A DNA stretch of 64,000 nucleotides from contig CALLJS010000013.1 in the NCBI GenBank assembly GCA_938050045.1, positions 1 through 64,000 on the forward strand, in the 5' to 3' direction. The notes under the pieces were generated by a model. That model was not told the DNA's origin. It worked only from the letters and a program-made list of their open reading frames with translations, and made no database searches. This DNA is from an uncultured Sphingomonadaceae bacterium (GTDB taxonomy: Bacteria > Pseudomonadota > Alphaproteobacteria > Sphingomonadales > Sphingomonadaceae). Below are positions 54,530-63,870 of this stretch, piece after piece (positions within the stretch are counted from its first letter, which is position 1; every line of letters begins with the position of its first letter). The position numbers and the translations under genes are program-made.

Positions 54530-56806
54530 ATGAACGATATTACCGAACGCCCTGCAACGCCCTCTGAAGATCCCTTTGATCAAATCGTGGATGCCCCTTT
54601 TGATGCAGCATTATCAGAGCGCTATTTAATCTATGCCATGTCAACTATCACAGCACGTTCTTTGCCTGATTTGCGCGATGGGTTAAAACCTGTGCACCGC
54701 AGATTATTGTGGGCGATGCGTTTGCTCAAACTTGATCCTGCATCAGGTTATAAAAAATGTGCGCGCGTTGTTGGAGATGTTATTGGTAAATATCATCCGC
54801 ATGGCGATCAATCGGTTTATGATGCGATGGTGCGCTTGGCGCAAAGTTTTTCTCTGCGCTATCCGCTGGTCGATGGGCAGGGTAATTTTGGGAATATTGA
54901 TGGCGATAATGCAGCGGCCTATCGTTATACAGAGGCACGGCTCACCAAAACCGCTATAGAGTTGATGGCTGGCCTCGAGCAAAATGGTGCTGATCTTAAG
55001 CCCACTTATAATGACGAAGACGAAGAACCCGAAGTAATGCCAGGGTTGTTTCCGAATTTATTGGCCAATGGAGCCTCGGGCATCGCCGTTGGGATGGCAA
55101 CCTCTATTCCATCGCATAATGCTGCTGAAATATTGGATGCTGTACTATTATTGATTGATAATCCATCGGCCCAGCACGCCGATATAATGCAGATCATTAA
55201 AGGCCCTGATTTCGCAACAGGCGGTATATTAGTTGATAGCAAGGACGTGATAGATGCGGCTTATGAAAGCGGGCGCGGGGCTATGCGCGTGCGGGCTAAA
55301 TGGCATAAAGAAGAGGAAGGGCGTGGGGCCTGGGTTGCCGTTGTCACAGAGATTCCTTATCAAGTGACTAAGGGTAAATTGATAGAAAATATTGCCAATT
55401 TGATTGCGGATAAAAAATTACCAATTTTGGCCGATATTCGCGATGAATCGGATGATAAAATCCGATTGGTGTTAGAGCCTAAAAACCGTGCCGTAGATCC
55501 TGATATGTTGATGGATTCATTATTTCGAATGAGCGATTTGGAAAATCGTTTCTCGCTCAATATGAATGTTTTGGATGCCAATCACTCGCCGCATGTGATG
55601 GGCATAGGCGAATTATTGCGCCATTGGCTTGCGCATCAGATCGAAGTTTTGGTGCGTAAATCAAAATATCGTCTGACCAAAATCGATGATCGTCTGGAAT
55701 TGCTCGGCGGTTATATCATTGCCTTTCTAAATCTGGATCGCGTGATTGAAATTATCCGCAATGAAGATGAACCAAAACCGATCATGATGGCCGAATTTAA
55801 TCTTACCGATCGCCAAACAGAAGCGATTTTGAACATGCGCCTGCGTTCATTACGCAAGTTAGAGGAAATGGAGCTAAAGTCAGAGCAAGAAGAGCTACTT
55901 AAAGAACGCGAAGAGCTTGTTAAATTGATTGACAATCCAGCACGGCAGCGCACCCGATTAAAACGCGATATTGCCAAGCTTCGCAAAGGCTATGCAGAAG
56001 ATACATTAGTGGGCGCGCGCAGAACATTATTGATTGAAGCCTCTGCTCCGCGTGAGATTCCATTAGAGGCGATGATCGAAAAAGAGCCGATTACGGTTAT
56101 TATGTCCAAACGCGGCTGGATAAAAGCCATGAAAGGGCATGCGGATCTCGGTAGTGATTTCAAATTTAAGGAAGGCGATGGCCCAGCTTTTGCCTTTCAT
56201 GCCCAAACCACGGATAAATTGCTCATAGCCACGGCTTCGGGGCGTTTTTATACATTAGGGGCCGATAAATTACCTGGAGCTCGGGGTTTTGGCGAACCTT
56301 TGACGACGATGATAGATATTGATGCGGGAAATGATATAATTGCGCTCAAAAATGCGCAGATTGATGGTCGTTTGCTGCTGGTATCTTCTAATGGCAAAGG
56401 CTTTATTGCCAAAGTGAGCGATATTATCGCTGAAACGCGCAAAGGACGTCAAGTCGTCAATCAAAAGGGCAATTCTACATTGCAAGTGGTGCGCAATGCT
56501 CCTGCAAACAGCGAAGATAGTGATGCATATATTGCTGTGATTGGGGAGAACCGTAAATTGGTGGTGTTCCCTATCAGCGAAATGCCAGAGCTGGCTAAAG
56601 GGCAGGGGGTCATGTTGCAACGCTATAAGGATGGCGGGCTATCCGATGCTATTTGCTTTAGGATGAGCGAGGGACTGAGCTGGACAATGGGCGGCGCTAG
56701 CGGCCGAACGCGCACCGAGAGCGATATGTCTTTATGGCGTGTAGCGCGCGGAGCGGCTGGTCGCTTGCCACCGACGGGATTTCCCAAAAATGGTAAATTT
56801 GATTAA
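54530..56806 (+). CDS. parC: DNA topoisomerase IV subunit A
   Basis: 758 residues. The winged-helix/tower DNA-cleavage domain carries catalytic Tyr133 (AAAYRYTEARLT). The quinolone region reads HPHGDQSVYDAM (90-101): a Gln (Q94) occupies the place of the usual Ser and Ser95 follows. C-terminal beta-propeller blades end the protein. With ParE it decatenates sister chromosomes. The start at 54530 has only a weak ribosome site; an ATG six bases earlier is in another frame. Confidence 0.93.
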   Translation: MNDITERPATPSEDPFDQIVDAPFDAALSERYLIYAMSTITARSLPDLRDGLKPVHRRLLWAMRLLKLDPASGYKKCARVVGDVIGKYHPHGDQSVYDAMVRLAQSFSLRYPLVDGQGNFGNIDGDNAAAYRYTEARLTKTAIELMAGLEQNGADLKPTYNDEDEEPEVMPGLFPNLLANGASGIAVGMATSIPSHNAAEILDAVLLLIDNPSAQHADIMQIIKGPDFATGGILVDSKDVIDAAYESGRGAMRVRAKWHKEEEGRGAWVAVVTEIPYQVTKGKLIENIANLIADKKLPILADIRDESDDKIRLVLEPKNRAVDPDMLMDSLFRMSDLENRFSLNMNVLDANHSPHVMGIGELLRHWLAHQIEVLVRKSKYRLTKIDDRLELLGGYIIAFLNLDRVIEIIRNEDEPKPIMMAEFNLTDRQTEAILNMRLRSLRKLEEMELKSEQEELLKEREELVKLIDNPARQRTRLKRDIAKLRKGYAEDTLVGARRTLLIEASAPREIPLEAMIEKEPITVIMSKRGWIKAMKGHADLGSDFKFKEGDGPAFAFHAQTTDKLLIATASGRFYTLGADKLPGARGFGEPLTTMIDIDAGNDIIALKNAQIDGRLLLVSSNGKGFIAKVSDIIAETRKGRQVVNQKGNSTLQVVRNAPANSEDSDAYIAVIGENRKLVVFPISEMPELAKGQGVMLQRYKDGGLSDAICFRMSEGLSWTMGGASGRTRTESDMSLWRVARGAAGRLPPTGFPKNGKFD

Positions 56807-56818
56807 CCTATTGTTAAA
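56803..56818. promoter_or_regulatory. CtrA-like motif (TTAA-N7-TTAAA) before the GGDEF/EAL gene
   Basis: TTAA (56803-56806), seven bases, TTAAA (56814-56818) overlap the parC stop and precede the c-di-GMP gene by about 155 bp. The last base deviates from the full consensus. Chance matches are likely in this AT-leaning DNA. Confidence 0.25.
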
Positions 56819-56973
56819 TTATTGATTTATAGTGTGAAATATTCTAATTTACCAATAAATTTGGATATAAAAATATAGAGGCTAGCATTTTCACTCAATA
56901 TCATTGGGCTATTAATTATTTATTGAACAATTAGTGAGAATATATGGTTACTTTCAATCAATGAAAAATATTA

Positions 56974-58701
56974 ATGGGCATCCAGTTAAACTTTGATAAA
57001 AATAATTGTAAAGAGCTATTAACAGCTTCCTCGTTGGGTACGATTGTGCGGCAATATGATTGGCTTGATAGCCTGCCTATTGCTACTGCGATTTATCAAT
57101 TTGATGAAGATAAAATCGGCTTGGTTTCCCAAAATGATGCATTCGCTTTGATTTTGCAGAGCTTTAAGGATTTAGAAGCAGAATGCTATCCTAATATATT
57201 CTATATGATTTCTGGTATGATTGAAAATGGTCAATCGCACTATTCTGAATGTTGGCACTCCAAAGAATTTATATCCTATAGGCAATTGGATATAAATATT
57301 GCGCGATATAATAAGTTTGAAAATATGTTTATTGTCTCATTTTTTGATAAAACCGGCGAAGAGAATAATCGTATTAACCTGCGCCGCGAAATGATGACCG
57401 ACAGCCTTACCGGATTTTCTAACCGCGTGGGTTTTGAAGAAAGGATTGAAGAAAAAATACGCTATGATCGCAATGTTGAGGTTATATCGCGTGAAAAATT
57501 TGCAATAATCATACTGGATATGGCGCGTTTCAGCCTCGTCAATCAATCAGTAGGGGCTATGGCTGGTGATGAATTAATTCTTACAATCGCCAGTAGGTTA
57601 AATAGTCAAGCAAGAGCCGATGAATTTTTAGCCAGATTAAATGGTAATGAATTTGCGCTATTCATGCAATATGATGGTGTTGATGATATTGTGAAGCAAG
57701 TAGCAGAGCGATTGCAAGCGGCATTTAAGCAGCCCTGTCAATTAGCAAATTTGGAAATTCAAGTTGAATGCGCGGTGGCCAGTGCGGTTGGTTATGCCAA
57801 AAAAGATGATCCGATGGATATATTGCGTAATGCGCAGATTGCGCTCAAAAAAGCTAAGCACAGCAAGGATTATGAATTATATACCATCGAAGCCAAGACG
57901 AGTGTAAAACATCGTTTTTCGATAGAGACCGATCTAAGGCGCGCGATAGAGGGCGATGAGCTATCATTAAATTATCAACCTTTGATTGACCTAGAAACAG
58001 GCAAATTAAATGGTTTTGAAGCTCTGGCCCGATGGAGCGACCCTGATCGTGGATTCATTTCACCCACTGATTTTATTCCTGTTGCCGAAGAGAGCGGTCT
58101 AATAATTCCGCTTGGACGTTGGGCTTTAGCACAAGCTGCAAGCCAATTAAAACAATGGGATAATCAATTTGGTTCTGAATTACCGTTGAAAATGTCAATT
58201 AATATGTCTGCGGTTCAGATGGCACGCGATGATGTCGCTTATGCTGTTGATGATGCCTTGCGCAATGCTAATATTTCTGGAAAACGCATTACCATTGAAT
58301 TGACAGAGAGTGCTTTCATTGAAGATCCTAGCAATGCTAGAAAGATTATGGAAAGCTTAAAGTCTCTCAATACTTGCCTGGCTATGGATGATTTTGGTAC
58401 TGGCTATTCTAATTTGGCATATTTGCAGCAATTACCTATCGATGTGCTGAAAATTGACCGCAGTTTTGTGACGGATATGATCGTAGATAAAGATAAACGC
58501 TCTATTGTAAGCGCGGTATTATCGCTCGCGAGAAGCTTAGGGCTGCAAACTACTGCTGAAGGCGTCGAAACGCAGGAATTATCGCGCGTTTTATCGGGGC
58601 TAGGCTGTTCTTTTGGTCAAGGCTATTATTATGCTGAACCCCTTGATGGTCAAAAAGCTTATGAATTTTTGACTTCAGATGAGATTAAAAATAAATTTTA
58701 A
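56974..58701 (+). CDS. GGDEF/EAL protein with degenerate GGDEF (c-di-GMP phosphodiesterase)
   Basis: 575 residues. A PAS-like N-terminal domain (about 1-130) with no signal peptide, then a GGDEF domain (about 140-305), then an EAL domain (about 315-565). The cyclase signature is NGNEF (223-227) instead of GGDEF, so synthesis is probably lost, although it could bind GTP. The EAL domain is intact: FEALARW (EAL at 349-351), INMSA, ELTES, DDFGTGYS (472-479) and TAEGVET. The likely net activity is c-di-GMP hydrolysis, sensed through the PAS domain. Its stop overlaps the convergent CCA gene by 4 bp. Confidence 0.88.
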   Translation: MGIQLNFDKNNCKELLTASSLGTIVRQYDWLDSLPIATAIYQFDEDKIGLVSQNDAFALILQSFKDLEAECYPNIFYMISGMIENGQSHYSECWHSKEFISYRQLDINIARYNKFENMFIVSFFDKTGEENNRINLRREMMTDSLTGFSNRVGFEERIEEKIRYDRNVEVISREKFAIIILDMARFSLVNQSVGAMAGDELILTIASRLNSQARADEFLARLNGNEFALFMQYDGVDDIVKQVAERLQAAFKQPCQLANLEIQVECAVASAVGYAKKDDPMDILRNAQIALKKAKHSKDYELYTIEAKTSVKHRFSIETDLRRAIEGDELSLNYQPLIDLETGKLNGFEALARWSDPDRGFISPTDFIPVAEESGLIIPLGRWALAQAASQLKQWDNQFGSELPLKMSINMSAVQMARDDVAYAVDDALRNANISGKRITIELTESAFIEDPSNARKIMESLKSLNTCLAMDDFGTGYSNLAYLQQLPIDVLKIDRSFVTDMIVDKDKRSIVSAVLSLARSLGLQTTAEGVETQELSRVLSGLGCSFGQGYYYAEPLDGQKAYEFLTSDEIKNKF

Positions 58702-59918
58702 CCCGCCAATTTTTCCGAAATCACTTTTTCCATAATGATGTTTAAGGCTTTTTGATCTGGGAAATTTGCATTAATCCATCTTTCTCGAATTTCTTGTAAT
58801 GCGTCAGACACTATTGGGCCAGCCGTTAGCCCGCCTTTAATCAAGGCACCGCCTTTTAATTCAAATTTGGGAATTTCCCAACCCTCTAGCTGGGCAAGCA
58901 TAGCTTGGATATTGTCGCCGCCATATAGTAAAGCAATATCTAAAGCAGCATCAGAGCCTAATGCAAATGCTAATTTTCGGATATTCTCTGCATTTATTGG
59001 CAATGAATAGGCCCGCGAAGTGAGCGATTTTCGCATGGAATTTGAGAATTTCAATCGCGAGGCTATTTTGTGTAAAATCTGCTTATCATTGGGCAACAAG
59101 GCAGCCAAGCGGCGCAATGCAGCAGGGGCAATATCATATTGTTTCTCGCGAGTAATAAGCTGTTGTAAATTTTTGATATTATTATCTTCAATTTCGGGCA
59201 AAAAAGATTGAAATATATCATTTTCATAGGCTGTATTTATTGCGCGATACGGGTTTATAGCGCGGCATATTTTGATTAATTCATCGCTAATCCGCTCGCG
59301 GGCTAATGTCATTTGCCGTTTAGACAGAGAAGCACAAGCCTCTATGCTATCATCATCAATGACCGTATTTTCAAACCGCGCTAAGAACCGAAAATAGCGT
59401 AATATCCTTAAATGATCCTCTTCGATTCTGTCATGCGCATTACCAATAAATTTCACGCATTGATTTTGCAGGTCATCAATACCTCCAAAATAGTCAAAAA
59501 TTTCACCTGTAATTGGGTCGGCATAGAGCGCATTAATGGTGAAATCGCGGCGCTGGGCATCTTCTAACCAATCATCGCAAAACACAACTATGGCATGCCG
59601 CCCGTTAGTTTCAGTATCTTTGCGTAATGTGGTGATTTCGAAACTATTGTTGTTGGAAATAGCCGTAATCGTCCCATGCTGTAATCCAGTTGGGATCGTC
59701 TTTACGCCTGCATCGGTTAATTTTTGCATGATATTATCGGGCAATAATGGTGTTGCTAAATCAATATCATGAACGCTGGTGCCAGCCAGTGTATCGCGCA
59801 CAGCACCGCCAACGATGCGGATAGGGTGCTCGGCACTATATAGAGCATCGATGATACGGACTAAGCCATTGATGGTCATCCAATGCTGCGGCGATATATG
59901 GTTTTTATTTTTGGCCAT
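58698..59918 (-). CDS. cca: CCA tRNA nucleotidyltransferase
   Basis: 406 residues from MAKNKNHISPQHW (an ATG nine bases earlier overlaps the NUDIX stop). Class II nucleotidyltransferase: RIVGGAVRD (GGAVRD at about 37-42), metal Asp pair DIDLATP, and RRDFTINALYAD. The C terminus has an HD-less helical region. It adds or repairs the tRNA 3'-CCA, although the two tRNA genes here encode CCA. It is part of the DUF1285-NUDIX-cca cluster. Confidence 0.92.
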   Translation of the reverse strand: MAKNKNHISPQHWMTINGLVRIIDALYSAEHPIRIVGGAVRDTLAGTSVHDIDLATPLLPDNIMQKLTDAGVKTIPTGLQHGTITAISNNNSFEITTLRKDTETNGRHAIVVFCDDWLEDAQRRDFTINALYADPITGEIFDYFGGIDDLQNQCVKFIGNAHDRIEEDHLRILRYFRFLARFENTVIDDDSIEACASLSKRQMTLARERISDELIKICRAINPYRAINTAYENDIFQSFLPEIEDNNIKNLQQLITREKQYDIAPAALRRLAALLPNDKQILHKIASRLKFSNSMRKSLTSRAYSLPINAENIRKLAFALGSDAALDIALLYGGDNIQAMLAQLEGWEIPKFELKGGALIKGGLTAGPIVSDALQEIRERWINANFPDQKALNIIMEKVISEKLAG

Positions 59919-59919
59919 A

Positions 59920-60510
59920 TTACGCATTAATTCTGCGGGCTAAATTTGCAATAATACCAGCAGTCACGCCCCAAATACGATAATCACGCCATTGCATATC
60001 ATAATAATGTCGGTTTTGACCATTCCATATTGCAGATTTTTTGGTCAAGTTTTTTGTATTAAATAGGAATGAAGCGGGCGGGGCAAACCAACTTTCAACT
60101 TCACCGAGATTGGCAATTATCTCTATGTCGGGGGGGACAATCGCGATGACCGATGTAATTCGATACCCGCTAGCGGTGCAATATTCTGGGCATTGACCGA
60201 TAATATCTACGGCTTTTGGATCGATGGCTAATTCTTCTTGTGCTTCTCTTAGCGCGGTATGGGAAATATCTCTATCTGTTGAATCCATTTTGCCGCCGGG
60301 GAAAGCTACTTGCCCAGCATGATCGCGCAGCCATGTTGGTCGCTGCGTCAATATGACCGTTGGGTTGGCTTGATTTGTAATGGCAATTAAGACCGCCGCT
60401 TTGGTTAGGCTCTCAATATCCTCGATTAAGTCACGTTCATCTTCTATAATGAAATCATTATCATTATTATATGCTGTGATTAATCTATTGATTGCAACAT
60501 TATAACTCAT
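59920..60510 (-). CDS. NUDIX hydrolase, CoA pyrophosphatase-like
   Basis: 196 residues from MSYNVAINR, whose ATG overlaps the DUF1285 stop (ATGA). Modified Nudix box from GQVAFPGGKMDSTD to ALREAQEEL (about 67-94), with the first Glu of the consensus replaced by Asp, as happens in the CoA-type branch. It hydrolyses CoA and its derivatives, or another nucleotide diphosphate. A QRPTWLRDHAGQVAFPGG stretch (in part RPTWLRDHAG) matches the CoA-pyrophosphatase signature. Translationally coupled to DUF1285 and followed by cca. Confidence 0.88.
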   Translation of the reverse strand: MSYNVAINRLITAYNNDNDFIIEDERDLIEDIESLTKAAVLIAITNQANPTVILTQRPTWLRDHAGQVAFPGGKMDSTDRDISHTALREAQEELAIDPKAVDIIGQCPEYCTASGYRITSVIAIVPPDIEIIANLGEVESWFAPPASFLFNTKNLTKKSAIWNGQNRHYYDMQWRDYRIWGVTAGIIANLARRINA

Positions 60511-61076
60511 GCGCTGTTCAAACCAAAGAAATGTCCACCGCTCCACAATCCGATCTCACCTGCGTCATTAGGCTTTTCTTTTAATGCAATTTCATAAAGA
60601 TCATAGGTCACAGAACGGCTGCATTTGGCCATTAAACCATTGCGCACTTCTATATAGGGAATAGAGTCGCCTTTGGGGGAGCTGCCCATAATGATGCTAT
60701 TTTGCGGCCCAATTACAATAATATCATCTACATTGTTGCGCACGAATATATTGCGATCCTTGCCGCTGCCTTCGCACTTTAGCTCTACCGCAATGAAGGG
60801 CGCATCATCGACTATGATGGATTGTTTCTCATAGGGGGTAATAAGCCAATATCCGTCCTTATCTTTGCGCAGGAGCGATGAAAATGCGCGTATCATTGAG
60901 GCTCTTTTAATTTCTCCACCATCATGAAACCATTTGCCGTCGGATAAAATTTGCATTTTACTATTGCTGCTCTGCTCTGGGTTCCATTGCTCCACAGGCG
61001 GTAATTTTCTGTGCTGTGCTAATTCAGCAATATCGCTAAGCGACAGATTTTGCAGCTCTGGAGCTAAATATGGCAT
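60507..61076 (-). CDS. DUF1285 domain protein
   Basis: A 189-residue DUF1285 protein: LSLSDIAELAQHRKLPPVEQWNPE near the start (in part LPPVEQWNPE), KWFHDGGEIKRASMIRAFSSLLRKD in the middle and FGLNSA at the end. Function unknown. Its ATG overlaps the GNAT stop (TAATG), and its stop overlaps the NUDIX start, so the genes are tightly coupled. Confidence 0.88.
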   Translation of the reverse strand: MPYLAPELQNLSLSDIAELAQHRKLPPVEQWNPEQSSNSKMQILSDGKWFHDGGEIKRASMIRAFSSLLRKDKDGYWLITPYEKQSIIVDDAPFIAVELKCEGSGKDRNIFVRNNVDDIIVIGPQNSIIMGSSPKGDSIPYIEVRNGLMAKCSRSVTYDLYEIALKEKPNDAGEIGLWSGGHFFGLNSA

Positions 61077-61624
61077 TAGACGCTGACCTTCATATCTGAG
61101 AGCTTGTTGCTCTTTGCAATATTGGGGCTTAATAGGCCAGTTTTGGGAAGCTTATCTCTAGCATCGCCATGCATTAAGAGTCTATGGCTCTCATAAGGGC
61201 CAGGCAATTGCCAAGCGCAATTATCCATAGCAGTAAAATCAAATTGCGAATAATAATCTGGATCGCCAATCATAACCAATCCTTCTAACGCATTATCATG
61301 CGCTAATTTTATGACCTTGTTTATGAGCATGCGGCCATAACCCAGGTTTTGATAGGATTGCGATACAGCAATCGGCCCTACCATTATCAATGATAGGCTG
61401 CGCGCGTCATATTTGTTATCGATTGGCTGTAAATATATCGGCCAACAGCTAATAGTAGCGATGAGATGCCCCTTATCAAGCAGCACATAACTTAAATTGG
61501 GAATGAATGCGTTGCCCGCTCTTATGGCATAGGAAATCCGGCGATGGCGATTTTTGCCAAAGCTCTCATCGAGCAGATTCTCAATAGCTTCATAATGCTC
61601 TGTTTGCCTAGCGAGAATATTCAT
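61076..61624 (-). CDS. GNAT family N-acetyltransferase
   Basis: A 182-residue GNAT-fold protein. GPIAVSQSYQNLGYGRMLINKV (in part NLGYGRMLINK) is the acetyl-CoA Q/R-x-x-G-x-G/A loop, and MIGDPDYYSQFDF matches the YhbS branch, a poorly characterised group. The substrate is unknown. Start overlaps the MFS stop (ATGA) and stop overlaps the DUF1285 start, so the four-gene run MFS-GNAT-DUF1285-NUDIX-cca is likely one operon. Confidence 0.85.
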   Translation of the reverse strand: MNILARQTEHYEAIENLLDESFGKNRHRRISYAIRAGNAFIPNLSYVLLDKGHLIATISCWPIYLQPIDNKYDARSLSLIMVGPIAVSQSYQNLGYGRMLINKVIKLAHDNALEGLVMIGDPDYYSQFDFTAMDNCAWQLPGPYESHRLLMHGDARDKLPKTGLLSPNIAKSNKLSDMKVSV

Positions 61625-62847
61625 GTCGCTGCATTATTGGCTTTGGGAAGGGTGAGCAATAATAATATTGATATAATAGCAAAAAATGCCGCCAATATGA
61701 AGGGGGCTCCTGCAAAACGAAAAGGGGCATCGCTGCTCGTGAAATAGGATAATAGGCTATTATAAGATATATTAGCGATGAGCAAAGCTAGCGCAGCCAT
61801 ACTAGCGTTGAAACCCTGTAATTCGCCTTGGTTTCTGGTGGATGTGCGGCGTGACATAATCGCATTAAGCGATGGCATGATTACGCCTTGTATGCCCATA
61901 ATTACGCTAATAAGGAGCGCAATAATACCATTTGTGATTTGCGCCATGATGCAAAATCCAATGATGGCACAGATAAGCCCTATTAAGGCTGTTTTGCGCT
62001 CGCCAAATCTTTTGACCATATTGCCCAGCACAAACATTTGCGTAATGACCATAGATATACCAACGATCGTCAATGAAATGCCTATCATTTTGCTATCCCA
62101 TCCAAATTGCGCTTTGGCATAAAATGTCCAAGATGCCGGATATACATTGGTGGCGCATATCCAGATGAAATAGATGATGGCGACTGGGATGATTTTATTT
62201 TCTTTGGATAATTTTGAAAATGTACTGAACGGATTGGCTTTTTTCCAGATAAAATCTCGTCGATCTGTATTCGCGATTGTTTCGGGGAAAAAGAAATATC
62301 CATAGATTGCCACCGAAAGAGCCAATAATCCTGCCACGAAAAAGGGGATTCTTGTTCCCAAATCACCCAAATACCCGCCTATTGCAGGGCCAATAATAAA
62401 GCCAACACCAAAGGCTGCACCGACCAAGCCAAAACTAGCGGCGCGGTCATCATCATTTGATAAATCGGCCATAGCAGCATTGGCAGGGCCAAATATCGCG
62501 CCCAACCCTCCTGCAATAGAGCGACCAATAAATAACCAAATTATCGAAGGTGCTAGTCCCATCAGCAGAAAATCAACGCCAAAAGCGCATAGGCTGATAA
62601 GAAACACGGGACGCCGTCCATATTTATCGCCAAAGCTTCCCATGAGCGGACCCATTAGAAATTGGAATATCGCATAGCTCGCGCCCATTAAACCCGCCAA
62701 AAAAGTAGCATCAGCTAATGATATATTTTCCAACTCTATGATGAGATCGGGCAAAACGGGCATGATAATTCCAAAACCAACCGAATAAATAAATACGGCC
62801 AGTAATATAAAGCGTTTGGAATTTTTTATTTCTGCTACCGTTTGCAT
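61621..62847 (-). CDS. MFS transporter, TetA/MdtG-like
   Basis: 408 residues from MQTVAEIKNSKRF; a TTG start at 62913 would add a polar leader. Twelve predicted transmembrane helices with the MFS loop 2-3 signature GSFGDKYGRRPVFL (GxxxD-R/KxGR-R/K) near residue 65 and a central motif in GPAIGGYLGDLG (about 148-159). This is the TCR/TetA-type drug:H+ antiporter layout. Substrate unknown. First gene of the block read on the minus strand. Confidence 0.88.
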   Translation of the reverse strand: MQTVAEIKNSKRFILLAVFIYSVGFGIIMPVLPDLIIELENISLADATFLAGLMGASYAIFQFLMGPLMGSFGDKYGRRPVFLISLCAFGVDFLLMGLAPSIIWLFIGRSIAGGLGAIFGPANAAMADLSNDDDRAASFGLVGAAFGVGFIIGPAIGGYLGDLGTRIPFFVAGLLALSVAIYGYFFFPETIANTDRRDFIWKKANPFSTFSKLSKENKIIPVAIIYFIWICATNVYPASWTFYAKAQFGWDSKMIGISLTIVGISMVITQMFVLGNMVKRFGERKTALIGLICAIIGFCIMAQITNGIIALLISVIMGIQGVIMPSLNAIMSRRTSTRNQGELQGFNASMAALALLIANISYNSLLSYFTSSDAPFRFAGAPFILAAFFAIISILLLLTLPKANNAAT

Positions 62848-62997
62848 AGGGATTGATAAACCTGATAAGTGAAGAGAGATTTGCGTTAATGAATGCGTTT
62901 CTTTGTCATTCAAATTAGCATTTGTCTAATGATAAGCTTGTTTTTATTGTGAAAGCACAATAGTTGAATATGTAAATTAACTAGCAGGTGTGAGATA

Positions 62998-63870
62998 ATG
63001 TCCGATAAAAATGATACTGATGGCAATCAAAATAACGATGAGAATTTGCGCGTTTTTCCCGCAGAAAAGTCCAATAATATTGCGATAGCTAATAGAAGCT
63101 TTTTTCTAAAAGATTGGCGAGCCAGTCTTTTATTCTTTGCGGCTATTGGCGGATCATTATGGGGTGTCATCGCGTCATTTGGGAGTGGTTTTGGTTTTTG
63201 GGGATTCCGCTCGGCGTTCGTGGGGCTTCAATATTCTTTCTTTTTGACTTTTGCAGTACTCTGTTTTGGCACAATTTTTATCATTTGGGACAGGGTGAAA
63301 AAAAATAAACCATCATGGCTATTGCGCATATTGGCTCTGGCTATTGCGGGGCTATATGTGGGTTATTTACTGACTATATATTTTACGGCGCAAAGCGTGC
63401 CCGCCATTCACGATATATCGACCGACCTTGCCGATCCACCCACATTTCAAAAATTGTCACTGCGCAGCGATAATCTTGATGATATTCCCAATGATGATGA
63501 TATGACGGGGCTTTCGCCATTGCAACGCTGGACGCGGCTCCACCAAGAAGCCTATCCCACTATTCGCTCGGTGCGTGTCGATATGAAGGTAGCCGCTGTT
63601 ATCACAAAAGCCGAACGATTGGCCAAAGATAGGGGGTGGGATATTGCTATTTCAACGCCTGAGCTAGGACGATTAGAAGCGACCGATACCACAGCTATTT
63701 TTCGGTTCAAGGATGATGTGGTGCTGCGCGTTAAACCCACGCAAGATGGTGATGCCAGTATTATCGATATGCGCAGCGTCAGCCGCGTTGGACAGAGCGA
63801 TTTAGGGGCTAATGCACAGCGTGTTGAGAGCTTTCTTGCCGATTTGTCGGGAACGACAACATCAAATTAG
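62998..63870 (+). CDS. DUF1499 membrane protein
   Basis: 290 residues. Three hydrophobic helices (about 40-60, 78-97, 109-128) are followed by a soluble DUF1499 domain (about 155-285) with RSVRVDMKVAAVITKAERLAK and GRLEATDTTAIFRFKDDVVLRV (in part ATDTTAIFRFKDD). The domain's role is unknown. Divergent from the MFS operon. The remaining 130 bp to the window end hold no gene I can support. Confidence 0.85.
   Translation: MSDKNDTDGNQNNDENLRVFPAEKSNNIAIANRSFFLKDWRASLLFFAAIGGSLWGVIASFGSGFGFWGFRSAFVGLQYSFFLTFAVLCFGTIFIIWDRVKKNKPSWLLRILALAIAGLYVGYLLTIYFTAQSVPAIHDISTDLADPPTFQKLSLRSDNLDDIPNDDDMTGLSPLQRWTRLHQEAYPTIRSVRVDMKVAAVITKAERLAKDRGWDIAISTPELGRLEATDTTAIFRFKDDVVLRVKPTQDGDASIIDMRSVSRVGQSDLGANAQRVESFLADLSGTTTSN

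Noticed and set aside
54358-54567. 69-residue plus-strand frame before parC
   Set aside because: It begins inside the 22-bp palindrome, overlaps the parC start out of frame and has no ribosome site.
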